Shown here piece by piece: positions 55,076 through 63,752 of a DNA stretch of 64,000 bases. The stretch covers positions 62,001 to 126,000 of the forward strand of contig NZ_BAYD01000008.1 of the NCBI RefSeq assembly GCF_000685075.1, in the 5' to 3' direction. Position 1 is the first letter of the stretch. Every line of letters starts with the position of its first letter. Under the pieces are notes generated by a model. The model was not told the origin of the DNA. It worked only from the letters and a program-made list of their open reading frames with translations, and did not search any database. The stretch is from Paraburkholderia oxyphila NBRC 105797. GTDB lineage: Bacteria > Pseudomonadota > Gammaproteobacteria > Burkholderiales > Burkholderiaceae. The translations under genes and the position numbers were made by a program.

Positions 55076-56070
55076 GGCATTTATTCTCAGCAAAAGCGGC
55101 AGTGGCTAAATCATAGAAACCGGCCTGACATTGGTAAAGACGATATCGTCAATTTTGAACATTGATACGGTGAATGATGTGATCGAACTGAACGAGAACG
55201 TCTCCAGACGACGTGGTCACCGTCGATCCATTGTGGGTCGGCGTACAGGGGACTACACCAATGTCTGCCCTTCTTGCCGTTATATCCTGCTCACCCGGCA
55301 TATACCGGGCAAACGTATTTTTCTCAGTTTTTGCATGAGATTTTTGAATGGGAAAAGGACAGTTTGAATTCCATCAGCAATCCGGGTGCGATGGCTAGCA
55401 GGCTCGCACTGCAGACAAACGAAAACGTCTCACGAGCAAAACGCACTTTGGAAACTGCAGCGACTCCCGTGCCGATCACTACGAGCTTCAAAAGAGATAA
55501 TGCGAGCAGCCGTGTGGGTGAATCAGACACACCTGTCTCTGGCAGCGTTTCGAGCAACGACCATCCACAGATGACAAGTACGCGAGTATTGAACAATCGC
55601 CTGGAAAATACGCTGACTGTCCCTGCATCGTTCTGAAAGCGGTGTTCTTCACAGGGGAGGGTCGTCGTACCCATTGGCCACCCCATCCATCATTTCCCTT
55701 GCTCACCACTTTTCCCCAGATGCGTAGCGACGCACGACGGCCTCGCTCGTCATGAGCTCAAGGTAGTCGTTGAGGCCGTTGAAAACCATTGTACAAACGG
55801 GTATCCTGGCTTCTAAACGAGGATGTGCGACTTATAGAGCCGTATATCCGGTGGGATCCGGGAACGCTCGTCTCCACCCTTTTATTGGACTTGCCGAGCG
55901 CCCCTTTTGCGGATGCACAGCCAGTCGGTAGAAGTCGAACACGGGCCGCATCTCCCTGCGTCGGCCACCGCGGATGGCGATTCGATAGCTGACTTGCACT
56001 AGCGTTCTTGCGGCCGCCCTGGCTGCTATAGTTTGTGCCAGACGATCGATCACCCAACACGAAAAGCGAT
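55076..56070. other. 995-base relatively AT-rich gap
   Basis: This gap holds the upstream region of the nag cluster on one side and of the TetR gene on the other. Base composition is clearly less GC-rich than its surroundings over 55100-55650. The only frame with protein-like character is the minus-strand one at 55324-55686, listed separately. Confidence 0.4.
55324..55686 (-). CDS. Possible hypothetical membrane protein
   Basis: A 120-residue frame with three hydrophobic segments: TRVLVICGWSLLETLPE, LLALSLLKLVVIGTGVAAVS and FSFVCSASLLAIAPGLLMEF. The last part (KLSFSHSKISCKN) looks truncated. No ribosome site is clear at 55686; the true start may lie further in. I do not recognise the family. 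The lower GC content than its neighbours hints at recent transfer or a decayed insertion. Confidence 0.35.
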   Translation of the reverse strand: MGWPMGTTTLPCEEHRFQNDAGTVSVFSRRLFNTRVLVICGWSLLETLPETGVSDSPTRLLALSLLKLVVIGTGVAAVSKVRFARETFSFVCSASLLAIAPGLLMEFKLSFSHSKISCKN

Positions 56071-56814
56071 ATGCCAGCCCAGAAGCGGCCCGCGGCCGCG
56101 AAACCCCAGTTTGCCGAACAGGTTCGCTCAAGCGAACCTGTCAGGCCCATCACGCCGCCGGCTCGCCGCATGGCGCCAGAGGAACGCGAACAGCAGATCG
56201 TGGACAAGGCCATCGAGCATTTCGCCACACATGGATTCTCCGGCAGCACGCGCGAGCTCGCAAAGCAAATCGGCGTGACCCAGCCTCTGCTGTACCGGTA
56301 CTTCCCCAGCAAGGAAGCGCTCATCGACCGCGTGTACAGTGAGGTCTATCGATGGGACCCCACGTGGGAGAAGCTGATCGTCGACCGCAGCCTTCCGCTG
56401 CAGGAGCGTCTTTGCTCGCTGTACAAGGCGTATTCGCAGGTTATCTTGCAGCGCGAGTGGATACGCACCTTCATCTTCGCGGGACTGACCCGCGAAGGCA
56501 TCAACAAGCGCTATCTGGAGAAGCTGCGCGAGCGCGTATTTCAGCCCGTCATGGCCGAGATCCGCGACACTTACCGTCTTCCGGCCCCCACCACTCCGGC
56601 TGAGCGGGAAGCGGAACTGGAACTGATCTGGAGCCTGCACGCGAGCATCTTCTATGTCGGCGTGCGCAAGTGGGTTTATGGCCTGCCCGTGCCGAAAGAC
56701 ATGGACGCTCATGTCGAGCGCCAGGTAGACGCGTTCCTGAACGGCACGCCGACCGCCCTGAAGAATGTAATCCGGGAACCGGCAGCGAAGCGTTTGCGCG
56801 CGCGCCGCACCTGA
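56071..56814 (+). CDS. TetR family regulator
   Basis: A 247-residue TetR protein. A 35-residue basic, Pro-rich leader precedes the helix-turn-helix: REQQIVDKAIEHFATHGFSG, then STRELAKQIGVTQPLLYRYFPSKEALIDRV. The C-terminal ligand domain includes RTFIFAGLTREGINKRYLEK. The ATG at 56071 is used; GTG at 56035 is possible. It is divergent from the nag cluster, nearly 1 kb away, and could control it or act elsewhere. Confidence 0.87.
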   Translation: MPAQKRPAAAKPQFAEQVRSSEPVRPITPPARRMAPEEREQQIVDKAIEHFATHGFSGSTRELAKQIGVTQPLLYRYFPSKEALIDRVYSEVYRWDPTWEKLIVDRSLPLQERLCSLYKAYSQVILQREWIRTFIFAGLTREGINKRYLEKLRERVFQPVMAEIRDTYRLPAPTTPAEREAELELIWSLHASIFYVGVRKWVYGLPVPKDMDAHVERQVDAFLNGTPTALKNVIREPAAKRLRARRT

Positions 56815-56987
56815 AACGACGCTCCGGCGCGTGCGTCTCCTTTCCGGCCGACAGCCGCTCGTCAATTCCTGACCGCCTCAACGCCAGCCAAGGGCCGGGG
56901 CGACGTGCGTGAGGATTGATGCAAGCACGGCCGCTTTCATCACGACGCCCCGTCGGCATACTCAACGACAATCGAGGTGCCAGCGGA

Positions 56988-57252
56988 CTACTCAGTTCCT
57001 TCAACGATGAAGACCCGGTAGTCGGCGCCAGCATGTCGATGTGCCGCCGCCTCCTGACAGGCTTCGCTGTTGTACCAGCGTCGAGCTTCCTCGACGGTCG
57101 GGAACTGCAGGATGGCGGCACCCTCCATTGCCAGCCCCTCAAGCATCTCGTGCTTCCCGTAGAGGGTCAGAAAAGACACGTTGTGCCCATTCGCAGCGGC
57201 CGGCGCCTTACGGCCATAAGCCTCAAGCTCCGCCTGGTTTGTCAGCGACCAT
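56988..57252 (-). pseudogene. DUF1330 family protein with an N-terminal frameshift
   Basis: The last 85 codons encode LTNQAELEAYGRKAPAAANG, AILQFPTVEEARRWYNSEAC and YRVFIVEG, a DUF1330 (dimeric ferredoxin-like) protein. The only ATG with a good ribosome site (57252, after AAGGAGAGTTCGATC) is in a different frame and meets a stop after nine codons. A one- or two-base change within the first few codons would join them. Either the gene is broken or the GTG at 57179 makes a shortened 63-residue product. Confidence 0.6.
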
Positions 57253-57374
57253 GATCGAACTCTCCTTACGATGTAAGCTGGCGCCTCGCGTCCTGAGAGA
57301 GCACGGCTTCGACGGTTCAGGGGGCCGAACGGTCGACGACCGCCGTGCCCCCACGCTTCCCCTGCGCAATTGAT

Positions 57375-58490
57375 TCAAGCAGCGACCGCGTCGGCGCGCG
57401 ACGTGTAATCGGTATAACCGCGGGCGTCGCCGCCGTAGAACGTCGACCGATCGTATCGCGTGAGCGGCGCGCCGGTGCGCAGCCGCTCCGGAAGATCGGG
57501 GTTGGAGATGAACATGCGGCCAAAGGCAACGAGGTCCGCGTGACCATCGGTGACGATCTGCTCAGCACTCTCGCCCGTGAAGCCGCCGGCAGCGATAATC
57601 GTGCCCTTGTAGATCCGGCGAATGTCCTTCGATGTGACGTCGACGTCCGTCGTCTCCTGCTCGACGATGCCGCGAATGCGAGGCTCGATCACGTGGACAT
57701 AGGCCAGGTCATACTGGTTCAGTCGGTCCGCCACATAACCAAAGGTCGCATGTGGATTGCTGTCGGACATCGTGCCGTAAGTGCCGCTCGGCGACAGACG
57801 AACGGCCACACGGCCCGCCCCCCAGACGGAAACGACCGCATCGAGCGTGTCGAACAGGAAGCGCGCCCGGTTCTCGATCGAGCCGCCGTACTCGTCGTCG
57901 CGATGGTTCGTCCCGTCGAGCAGGAACTGCTCGAACAGGTAGCCGTTCGCGCTGTGGAGTTCGATGCCGTCAAATCCAGCCCGCTTCGCAAGTTCGGCGC
58001 CGTGGCGGAACTGGTCAACAATGCCGGGAATCTCGGCCTTTTCGAGCGGACGCGGTACGATCAGCTCCGCCTCGGCGATCTGCCCGCTGTCGTCGCGAAT
58101 CGCCGCGTGCTCGAGCGAACGCAACGCCGAAGGCGCAACCGGCGTGATGCCGCCGGTATTTGCCGGATGCGCCTGACGGCCTGCGTGCCACATTTGCAGG
58201 AAGATGCGGGCGCCCTTCGCATGAACGGCCTCGATCACCCGTTTCCAGCCCCTGACCTGTTCCTCGGTATAGATCCCCGGGGCGTCAACGTAGGCGATGC
58301 CGAGCGGGGACACCGCCGTTGCGTCGGTGATGAGCAGCCCCCCTTCCGTCGCGCGCTGCGTGTAGTACTCCACCATCAGATCGCCAGGGACGTTGCCCGG
58401 ATCGGTACGCATTCTCGTGAGCGGCGCGAGCACCACCCGATGTTGAAGTTCGAAACGGCCGACTTGCGTACGGCTGAAGAGCTTGCCCAT
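57375..58490 (-). CDS. Old yellow enzyme family alkene reductase (NemA-like)
   Basis: A 371-residue FMN-dependent ene-reductase. It starts GKLFSRTQVGRFELQHRVVL with the LAPLTRMR segment near residue 25; GARIFLQMWHAGRQAHP is the flavin region; the substrate-binding His and Asn are in IELHSANGYLFEQFL, followed by TNHRDDEYGGSIENRARF. It reduces activated C=C bonds (enones, maleimides) or nitro-esters using NAD(P)H. The start at 58490 follows GGGGATGTCTCC. It is divergent from the SDR gene at 58861 across two copies of ATTCC-N5-GGAAT. Confidence 0.93.
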   Translation of the reverse strand: MGKLFSRTQVGRFELQHRVVLAPLTRMRTDPGNVPGDLMVEYYTQRATEGGLLITDATAVSPLGIAYVDAPGIYTEEQVRGWKRVIEAVHAKGARIFLQMWHAGRQAHPANTGGITPVAPSALRSLEHAAIRDDSGQIAEAELIVPRPLEKAEIPGIVDQFRHGAELAKRAGFDGIELHSANGYLFEQFLLDGTNHRDDEYGGSIENRARFLFDTLDAVVSVWGAGRVAVRLSPSGTYGTMSDSNPHATFGYVADRLNQYDLAYVHVIEPRIRGIVEQETTDVDVTSKDIRRIYKGTIIAAGGFTGESAEQIVTDGHADLVAFGRMFISNPDLPERLRTGAPLTRYDRSTFYGGDARGYTDYTSRADAVAA

Positions 58491-58575
58491 GGAGACATCC
58501 CCAAAAGAGTGTGAAGTGCGAATATATTGACCGCAAGTGCCCACGGGCAGTAGGGACCATGACGCAATAGCTATA

Positions 58576-58590
58576 ATTCCTGAGCGGAAT
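58576..58590. promoter_or_regulatory. Candidate operator ATTCC-TGAGC-GGAAT
   Basis: Perfect 5-base arms around a 5-base centre. It lies 86 bases upstream of the old yellow enzyme gene. The same arms and spacing recur at 58713-58727. Confidence 0.45.
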
Positions 58591-58712
58591 AGGGAGCGCT
58601 TACTCGCGACAGCCGAGTTCTGGCAATCCGGATACCGGCACGAAGGTGCTTCTCACGCGCTTGCGCTTTGACGTCGAAACAGAAACAGCACTCACACGTG
58701 ATATGCAGTAGC

Positions 58713-58727
58713 ATTCCGATCTGGAAT
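58713..58727. promoter_or_regulatory. Candidate operator ATTCC-GATCT-GGAAT
   Basis: Second copy of the ATTCC-N5-GGAAT element, 137 bases from the first and 134 bases upstream of the SDR gene. Two identical-arm dyads in one divergent promoter region suggest a shared regulator. Confidence 0.45.
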
Positions 58728-58860
58728 TATTGATATATCTCGCGGCCAGCTTCTCTTCGCGTTCCAGATTGGAGAAGATTCGGTGCGGAAGTGACCGCAT
58801 GCGCGCATCTGCCGACGCAACCAGCCCATATCTTGCCTGAATCACCAACCAGAGACTGCA

Positions 58861-59688
58861 ATGGAACAAGTCCGTAAAGTGGCGCTCGTAACAAACGCCT
58901 CTGACTATGCGGGTCCGCCGGCAGCGACCGCACTTCTCGAGGGGGGGTTCCAGGTACTGGTCGAGGACGACACGTTCGAAGATGAGTCAACTTGGCAAGG
59001 ATTCCTGAATGCCCACCCTGGCGTGAGCCGTATCGATGCTGAGACACCCGAGCAACGCCTGGACGTTATATGGCGTACCTATGGACGTCTGGACGTCATC
59101 GTCAGCAATGACCACTTCCCCGCAATTCACCGCCCGTCGCCTGAGGTGACGCTGGATGACCTGCGGCAGACGCTTGAGAAGCTCGTTGTTGACCCGTTCG
59201 CACTTATCAGAGCGGCGATCCCTCGATTGCACGCTCAAGGGGGAGGAAACATCGTCATGGTCACGTCGTGCCGGACACACCTCCCAATGTCCGGCGGAGC
59301 TATTCCGGACGCGGCTCGAGCGGCCGCCAATGCACTTGTGCGTTCCTTTGCCATTGAACTCGCGCCACTCAACATTGCGGTCAATGCCGTTGCTCCGAAC
59401 TTCCTCTACAGCGAAGCCTACTACCCGCGCGCGACGTTTGTCGAGAATCCGATCGGACGCGATTACGTGACATCTGAAGTCCCGATTGGCCAACTTGGGC
59501 GTCCAGATGAAATTGGAGAGCTGATCAGATACCTTGCGTCAACCGAGTCTCGCTTCCTGACGGGTGCAGTTGTCGACTTCTCTGGTGGGTGGCCCGTTTC
59601 AAAAGCGAGACCGATTCGCTCAGCCGAGTTTCAGACGGCGCACGCGCAGCAGCGATCCCGTCACGCACACCCCCGCAAGCACGAATAG
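58861..59688 (+). CDS. Halohydrin dehalogenase-like SDR lacking the catalytic tyrosine
   Basis: A 275-residue SDR-fold protein. ALVTNASDYAGPPAATALLE replaces the usual NAD glycine motif, as in halohydrin dehalogenases (HheA/HheC), and the segments LDVIVSNDHFPAI, VAPNFLYSEAYYPRATF and LGRPDEIGELIRYLAS also follow them. In HheC the triad is Ser132-Tyr145-Arg149. Here Ser136 and Arg153 keep that spacing, but the Tyr position is Pro149 (AIPDAARAA). It is therefore probably inactive as a dehalogenase or changed in chemistry. The last 22 residues are encoded antisense to the MFS gene end, so the C-terminus looks acquired by a junction. Confidence 0.83.
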   Translation: MEQVRKVALVTNASDYAGPPAATALLEGGFQVLVEDDTFEDESTWQGFLNAHPGVSRIDAETPEQRLDVIWRTYGRLDVIVSNDHFPAIHRPSPEVTLDDLRQTLEKLVVDPFALIRAAIPRLHAQGGGNIVMVTSCRTHLPMSGGAIPDAARAAANALVRSFAIELAPLNIAVNAVAPNFLYSEAYYPRATFVENPIGRDYVTSEVPIGQLGRPDEIGELIRYLASTESRFLTGAVVDFSGGWPVSKARPIRSAEFQTAHAQQRSRHAHPRKHE

Positions 59689-60846
59689 CGCAATTCCCCA
59701 GGCCTGTACGACCGCGAAGCGCGATCCCCAGTGCATGACCATGCCCATGACGATGATCGGACTGCAGAAGTAGCCGATGAACTGTGCAGCCGTGAACGCA
59801 CCCGTCCCAAAGCCGCGGCGCGCGAACGGCATCGAGCGCAGGCCCCAGCTCACCAGCGCGGGCAGTGCGATGCCGCAGCCGAGGCCGTTGATCGCGCCGC
59901 CCACCGTCAGCATCGTCTCGTCGTGCGCCGTGCCCATGCAGACGAAGCCGAGCCCGCACACGAGCAACCCCAGCACGAACTGCTGGAGCACCGGGCTGCG
60001 GCTCGCAATGAACCAGCCGAAGCCGAGTGTGCCCACGATGATTCCGGCGCTGTTCATTGCATAGGCAAAGCCGATTGCGCTCGTTGAATGCACGCCGAGT
60101 TGAACGAGCATGAACGAAAGATGCACCGGCACGATCATGAACACGAGTCCAACGCCGAATGCCGCGAGGCAGATCAGCGCGAGCAGCCACGGCCGGAATT
60201 CGGGCTCGTCGGCGGCGCCACGTTCATGGCCATCGGGAATCGTGCCGCGCGTGTCCCAGATGAAAATCTGCACGAGCGGCGCGAGCAGCAGCGGCAGCGC
60301 ATACGCGATGAACGGTGCGCGCCAGCCGTAGGCCCCCAGCACGCCGCCCATCAGGTTGAAGACGAAGGCCGAGGTCGAAGCCACCGTGACCTGCAGTGCC
60401 GCATAGCGGTCACGCTTCGCGCCCGTGAAGTAGTCGCCGATGAACGACGTGCTCACGGTCATTGCCGCGGCTTCCGCGAATCCGACCAGCGCGCGGCTCG
60501 CGAGAATCGTATGAATCGAGTCGAGATAGAGCGGCGCGGTGCCGGCGATCGCATAGAGCACCAGCGAGCCAACCAGCACGCGCTTGCGGCCGATCTTGTC
60601 GCTGACTGCGCCGATCACCATCGCCAGCGCGCCGAGCACGAGCATCGGCATGGTCACGACCACGGGCACCAGCGTTTCGATGCCGGGCACGCTCGCGAAA
60701 TGCTGCTGCATCGCGGGCAGCACCGGGCCGATCACCGTTGGCGCCAGCGTGCCGCAGATTACTGTGCTCAACAGAATGAGCGCGTGAAGGACGTTCGCTT
60801 CGCGATTCGCCGGCGCACCGGCGCGCCTTTCCACCTGGACATGCAT
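59620..60846 (-). CDS. MFS transporter
   Basis: A 408-residue carrier with 12 hydrophobic segments. The helix 2-3 loop is GAVSDKIGRKRVLVG, a full MFS signature; PAMQQHFASVPGIETLVP and GDYFTGAKRDRYAALQ are also typical. The ATG at 60846 follows GGAGACGACCTC. Its 3' end overlaps the SDR gene tail-to-tail by 69 bases. The LysR gene at 61023 is upstream on the same strand; VOC, SMP-30 and HisD genes read away on the other side, so this carrier probably belongs to that catabolic set. Confidence 0.9.
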   Translation of the reverse strand: MHVQVERRAGAPANREANVLHALILLSTVICGTLAPTVIGPVLPAMQQHFASVPGIETLVPVVVTMPMLVLGALAMVIGAVSDKIGRKRVLVGSLVLYAIAGTAPLYLDSIHTILASRALVGFAEAAAMTVSTSFIGDYFTGAKRDRYAALQVTVASTSAFVFNLMGGVLGAYGWRAPFIAYALPLLLAPLVQIFIWDTRGTIPDGHERGAADEPEFRPWLLALICLAAFGVGLVFMIVPVHLSFMLVQLGVHSTSAIGFAYAMNSAGIIVGTLGFGWFIASRSPVLQQFVLGLLVCGLGFVCMGTAHDETMLTVGGAINGLGCGIALPALVSWGLRSMPFARRGFGTGAFTAAQFIGYFCSPIIVMGMVMHWGSRFAVVQAWGIALFVLAGVCVTGSLLRVRRLKLG

Positions 60847-61022
60847 GAGGTCGTCTCCGTTTTATTCAAAGTGGGGCACACGGTGCTGCCATGCAGAACC
60901 GCACGCTTCCCGTTTGTGTGAGACGAATGATTCCGCCCGCAACGTTACGACACAATCAGATTGCGTTGACAAGACCATTTGATGTCGTCGAATCGATGCC
61001 CCCGCTTCACGTCGCGCGGGCG

Positions 61023-61964
61023 TCAGCCACGTTGCTGGAGCGCTGCGCCGGGCGCCTGCGCGCTCGCTTGCGCCTGCTCCAGCAGCACGCGGCGCAGCCA
61101 TGCATGCGCCGGGTCGCCGTCGTTGATCGCGTGCCACTGCATCATCTCGACGAGCGGCGGCAGGTCCATCGGCAGCGGCAGCACGCGCAGCGGCAGGAAA
61201 TGCGCGTAGATCTTCGCAAGCCGTGTGAGCACGGTCGCAATGCGCGTCGTGCCGATGACCAGTTGTGGCAGCGTGCTGAAATTGGTGGTCGTCACTTCGA
61301 TATTGCGCGAGATGCCGCGGCTCGCCAGCAGAAACCCTTCGACGCTCGCACTGCGGCTGTCCCCGAAAGTCGCGGCGACGTGGCCCAGTTCGCCGTACTG
61401 TTCGGCTGTGAGCGTCTCGCCGACTAGCGGGTTGCCCTCCCACACCACGCAACTGTAGGTTTCCTCAAAGAGCGCCTGCGAGGGGTGATCCGGGTTGACC
61501 GACACGCTCGGATAAATCACCAGATCGAGTTCGCCGCGATCCAGCCGGTCGGGCACATCGTCGGTCATGTTGGCGATGTGCAGCGTGATGCCCGGCGCCT
61601 CGCGCTGCAGGCGCTGAACCACATCGATCAGCAATACTGTCGTCAGGTAGTCCGACGCGCGTATGACGAAGTTGCGACGCGCCTGCGCCGGGTCGAACTC
61701 CAGCCGCGCGACCACCGTCGACTGCACGCGCAGCAGAATTTCACGTACCGGCTGCGCGAGACTGCGCCCCAGCGGCGTGAGTTCCATGCGCCGCCCCACC
61801 TGCATCAACAGCGGATCGTTGAAGTACTCGCGCAAGCGGCCCAGCGCGCTGCTCGTTGCCGACGCGCCAATGTGCAGCCGCTCGCTCGCGCGCGTGACGC
61901 TGCGCGTGTCGAGCAGCGCATCGAGCGCGACCAGCAGATTCATGTCGAAGTGACCCAGTCTCAT
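61023..61964 (-). CDS. LysR family regulator, NodD/NahR-like subgroup
   Basis: A 313-residue LysR protein. It begins MRLGHFDMNLLVALDALLDT, RSVTRASERLHIGASATSSA, LGRLREYFNDPLLMQVGRRM; the FDxNLLxALDxLL start is the NodD/NahR/LinR hallmark. The effector domain (about 90-300) includes NFVIRASDYLTTVLL. It is divergent from the VOC/SMP-30/HisD genes starting at 62122, with 157 bases between, and probably activates them. The ATG at 61964 is used; an upstream start at 62000 is unlikely. Confidence 0.91.
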   Translation of the reverse strand: MRLGHFDMNLLVALDALLDTRSVTRASERLHIGASATSSALGRLREYFNDPLLMQVGRRMELTPLGRSLAQPVREILLRVQSTVVARLEFDPAQARRNFVIRASDYLTTVLLIDVVQRLQREAPGITLHIANMTDDVPDRLDRGELDLVIYPSVSVNPDHPSQALFEETYSCVVWEGNPLVGETLTAEQYGELGHVAATFGDSRSASVEGFLLASRGISRNIEVTTTNFSTLPQLVIGTTRIATVLTRLAKIYAHFLPLRVLPLPMDLPPLVEMMQWHAINDGDPAHAWLRRVLLEQAQASAQAPGAALQQRG

Positions 61965-62121
61965 GGGGCGCACTATCCCGCAATCATCCGATTGCATCAA
62001 TGCGTGTTTCCACTAGGAATTGATGGAAGCGACAAGTGAATCACCCTACAGTACGTCCATACGGAATGATTCATCGGGCCTTCGCTTGCGTCGGCTCCAA
62101 ACAGAGCCGGAGACAACCCCC

Positions 62122-62592
62122 ATGCAGTCGGTGCCTTTCACGCAGCTTCGCGAGCCATCCCAACCGCTGCTTCCCATGTTGCGGCCCCATCACTTTGGCA
62201 TCAGCGTGCCCGACCTCGATGCCGCGGTCGACTGGTATGGCCGCATGCTCGGCTTCACCCTGGAGCAGCAACTCACCGTCGAAAAGATTCCCGCGCGCAT
62301 CGCCTTCGTGCGCCGCGATCACTACCGCATCGAGCTTTTCGAAGTGCCGGGCGCCGCGCCCCTGCCCGCCGAACGTCGCGAGCCGAACCTCGATCTGCGC
62401 ACGCACGGCAACAAGCACATGTGCTTCGAAGTGCCCGACGTGAGCGCGGCCGTGGCCGCACTACGCGAGGCGGGCGCCGACATCGCCTTCGAACTGAAGG
62501 TGGACGGCAATCCCACCGCCTTCATTCGCGACCTGAGCGGCAACCTGATCGAGCTGCTCGAACCGTTCGCCGCCGATCGCGATCTTCGCTGA
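62122..62592 (+). CDS. VOC family (glyoxalase/bleomycin resistance fold) protein
   Basis: A 156-residue VOC metalloenzyme-fold protein. The first metal His is in RPHHFGISVPDLDAAVDWYG, and the last Glu in DLSGNLIELLEPF; HMCFEVPDVSAAVAALREAG is the second repeat. It could be an isomerase, lyase or dioxygenase. The ATG at 62122 follows GGAGACAACCCCC. It is the first gene of a run with the SMP-30 and HisD genes, 59 bases before the next. Confidence 0.88.
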   Translation: MQSVPFTQLREPSQPLLPMLRPHHFGISVPDLDAAVDWYGRMLGFTLEQQLTVEKIPARIAFVRRDHYRIELFEVPGAAPLPAERREPNLDLRTHGNKHMCFEVPDVSAAVAALREAGADIAFELKVDGNPTAFIRDLSGNLIELLEPFAADRDLR

Positions 62593-62651
62593 ATCGGCTC
62601 GCCAAGTCCCTTACAGGTCTTACTTTCACACGCTCACGCGCATCCGTTCCC

Positions 62652-63695
62652 ATGACGACTTCGCATAACCCGCTGCATGGCTGGCAGGTCAACCGCAACG
62701 ACATCCGCATGGTCGGCCACGATCTGCTGCGCCCCGAATGCATTCTCGCCGAGCCCGACGGCACGCTCTGGACCGCCGACGCACGCGGCGGCGTCGTATG
62801 CATCGCACCCGACGGTACGCAAACGTTGATCGCGCAACAAAATGAGCATGCGCAGAAGCCCTCTTCGCAGGACGCGAAGCAACTCATGCTGGGCGGCACG
62901 CTGCCCAATGGCCTCGCCTTCGATCGCGACGGCAACATCGTCATCGCGAACTTCGGCACCGATGCCATCGAACTGATGACGCGTGAAGGGGCTTCGCGCA
63001 CGCTGTACGACAGCATCGACGGCAAGCCGCTCGGCAAGACCAACTTCGTGCTCACCGATACGCGCGGGCGCATCTGGTTCACCGTGACCACGCGCCAGCT
63101 GCCGTGGACTCGTTCGATCAACGAAAAAACCGCCGACGGTTACGTGGGCCTGATCGACGAAAATGGTATCCGCATCGTCGCGGACGGCTTTGTGGGCACG
63201 AATGAGATTCGCCTCGACGCAAACGAGGAATGGCTCTACGTTGTCGAGACCAACGCGCGCCGCATCTCGCGTCTGCGCGTGCAGGACGACGGTTCGCTCA
63301 CCGACCGCGAGATCTACGGCCCGCATGATCTGGGCGGATTTCCCGACGGTTTCGCATTCGACGCGCACGGTAATCTGTGGATCACGCTGATCCTCACTGA
63401 GAAGCTCATCGCCCTCACGCCCGAGGGCGAAGTCCTCACGCTGCTCGACGACGGCAACCCCGAAGCCATCGCGCGTTACGAAGAACACTATCGCAACGGC
63501 AGCACGACGCCCGAACTCATGGGCGCCTGCCGCGGCACACTCGCTCCGATGATGGCGAGCCTCACGTTTGGCGGCCCCGACTTGCGCACCGTGTATCTGG
63601 GGAGCCTTGGCGGCAACACGCTCGCGAGCTTCCGCTCGCCCGTGCCGGGCCTGCCGCTCGCGCACTGGCACGCATCGCCCACGCACGCCGGATAA
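62652..63695 (+). CDS. SMP-30/gluconolactonase family lactonase-like protein
   Basis: A 347-residue six-bladed beta-propeller. Metal ligands typical of the family are visible: Glu in LLRPECILAEPDGTLW, Asn in PLGKTNFVLTDTRGRIW, Asn in FVGTNEIRLDANEEWL and Asp in GGFPDGFAFDAHGNLW. These enzymes hydrolyse sugar-acid or other lactones with Ca2+ or Zn2+. The ATG at 62652 fits the spacing to the VOC gene. Together with a HisD-type dehydrogenase, it suggests oxidation of a hydroxy compound to a lactone followed by hydrolysis. Confidence 0.9.
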   Translation: MTTSHNPLHGWQVNRNDIRMVGHDLLRPECILAEPDGTLWTADARGGVVCIAPDGTQTLIAQQNEHAQKPSSQDAKQLMLGGTLPNGLAFDRDGNIVIANFGTDAIELMTREGASRTLYDSIDGKPLGKTNFVLTDTRGRIWFTVTTRQLPWTRSINEKTADGYVGLIDENGIRIVADGFVGTNEIRLDANEEWLYVVETNARRISRLRVQDDGSLTDREIYGPHDLGGFPDGFAFDAHGNLWITLILTEKLIALTPEGEVLTLLDDGNPEAIARYEEHYRNGSTTPELMGACRGTLAPMMASLTFGGPDLRTVYLGSLGGNTLASFRSPVPGLPLAHWHASPTHAG

Positions 63696-63752
63696 CGAAT
63701 TCGCGGCCCGCGCCGCGCCACGATTTCACCTTATCTGCACGGATAGAACGAC

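Noticed and set aside
55758..56324. A 188-codon minus-strand frame overlapping the TetR gene start
   Set aside because: It has no start signal and no motif, and its first third is opposite the TetR DNA-binding domain.
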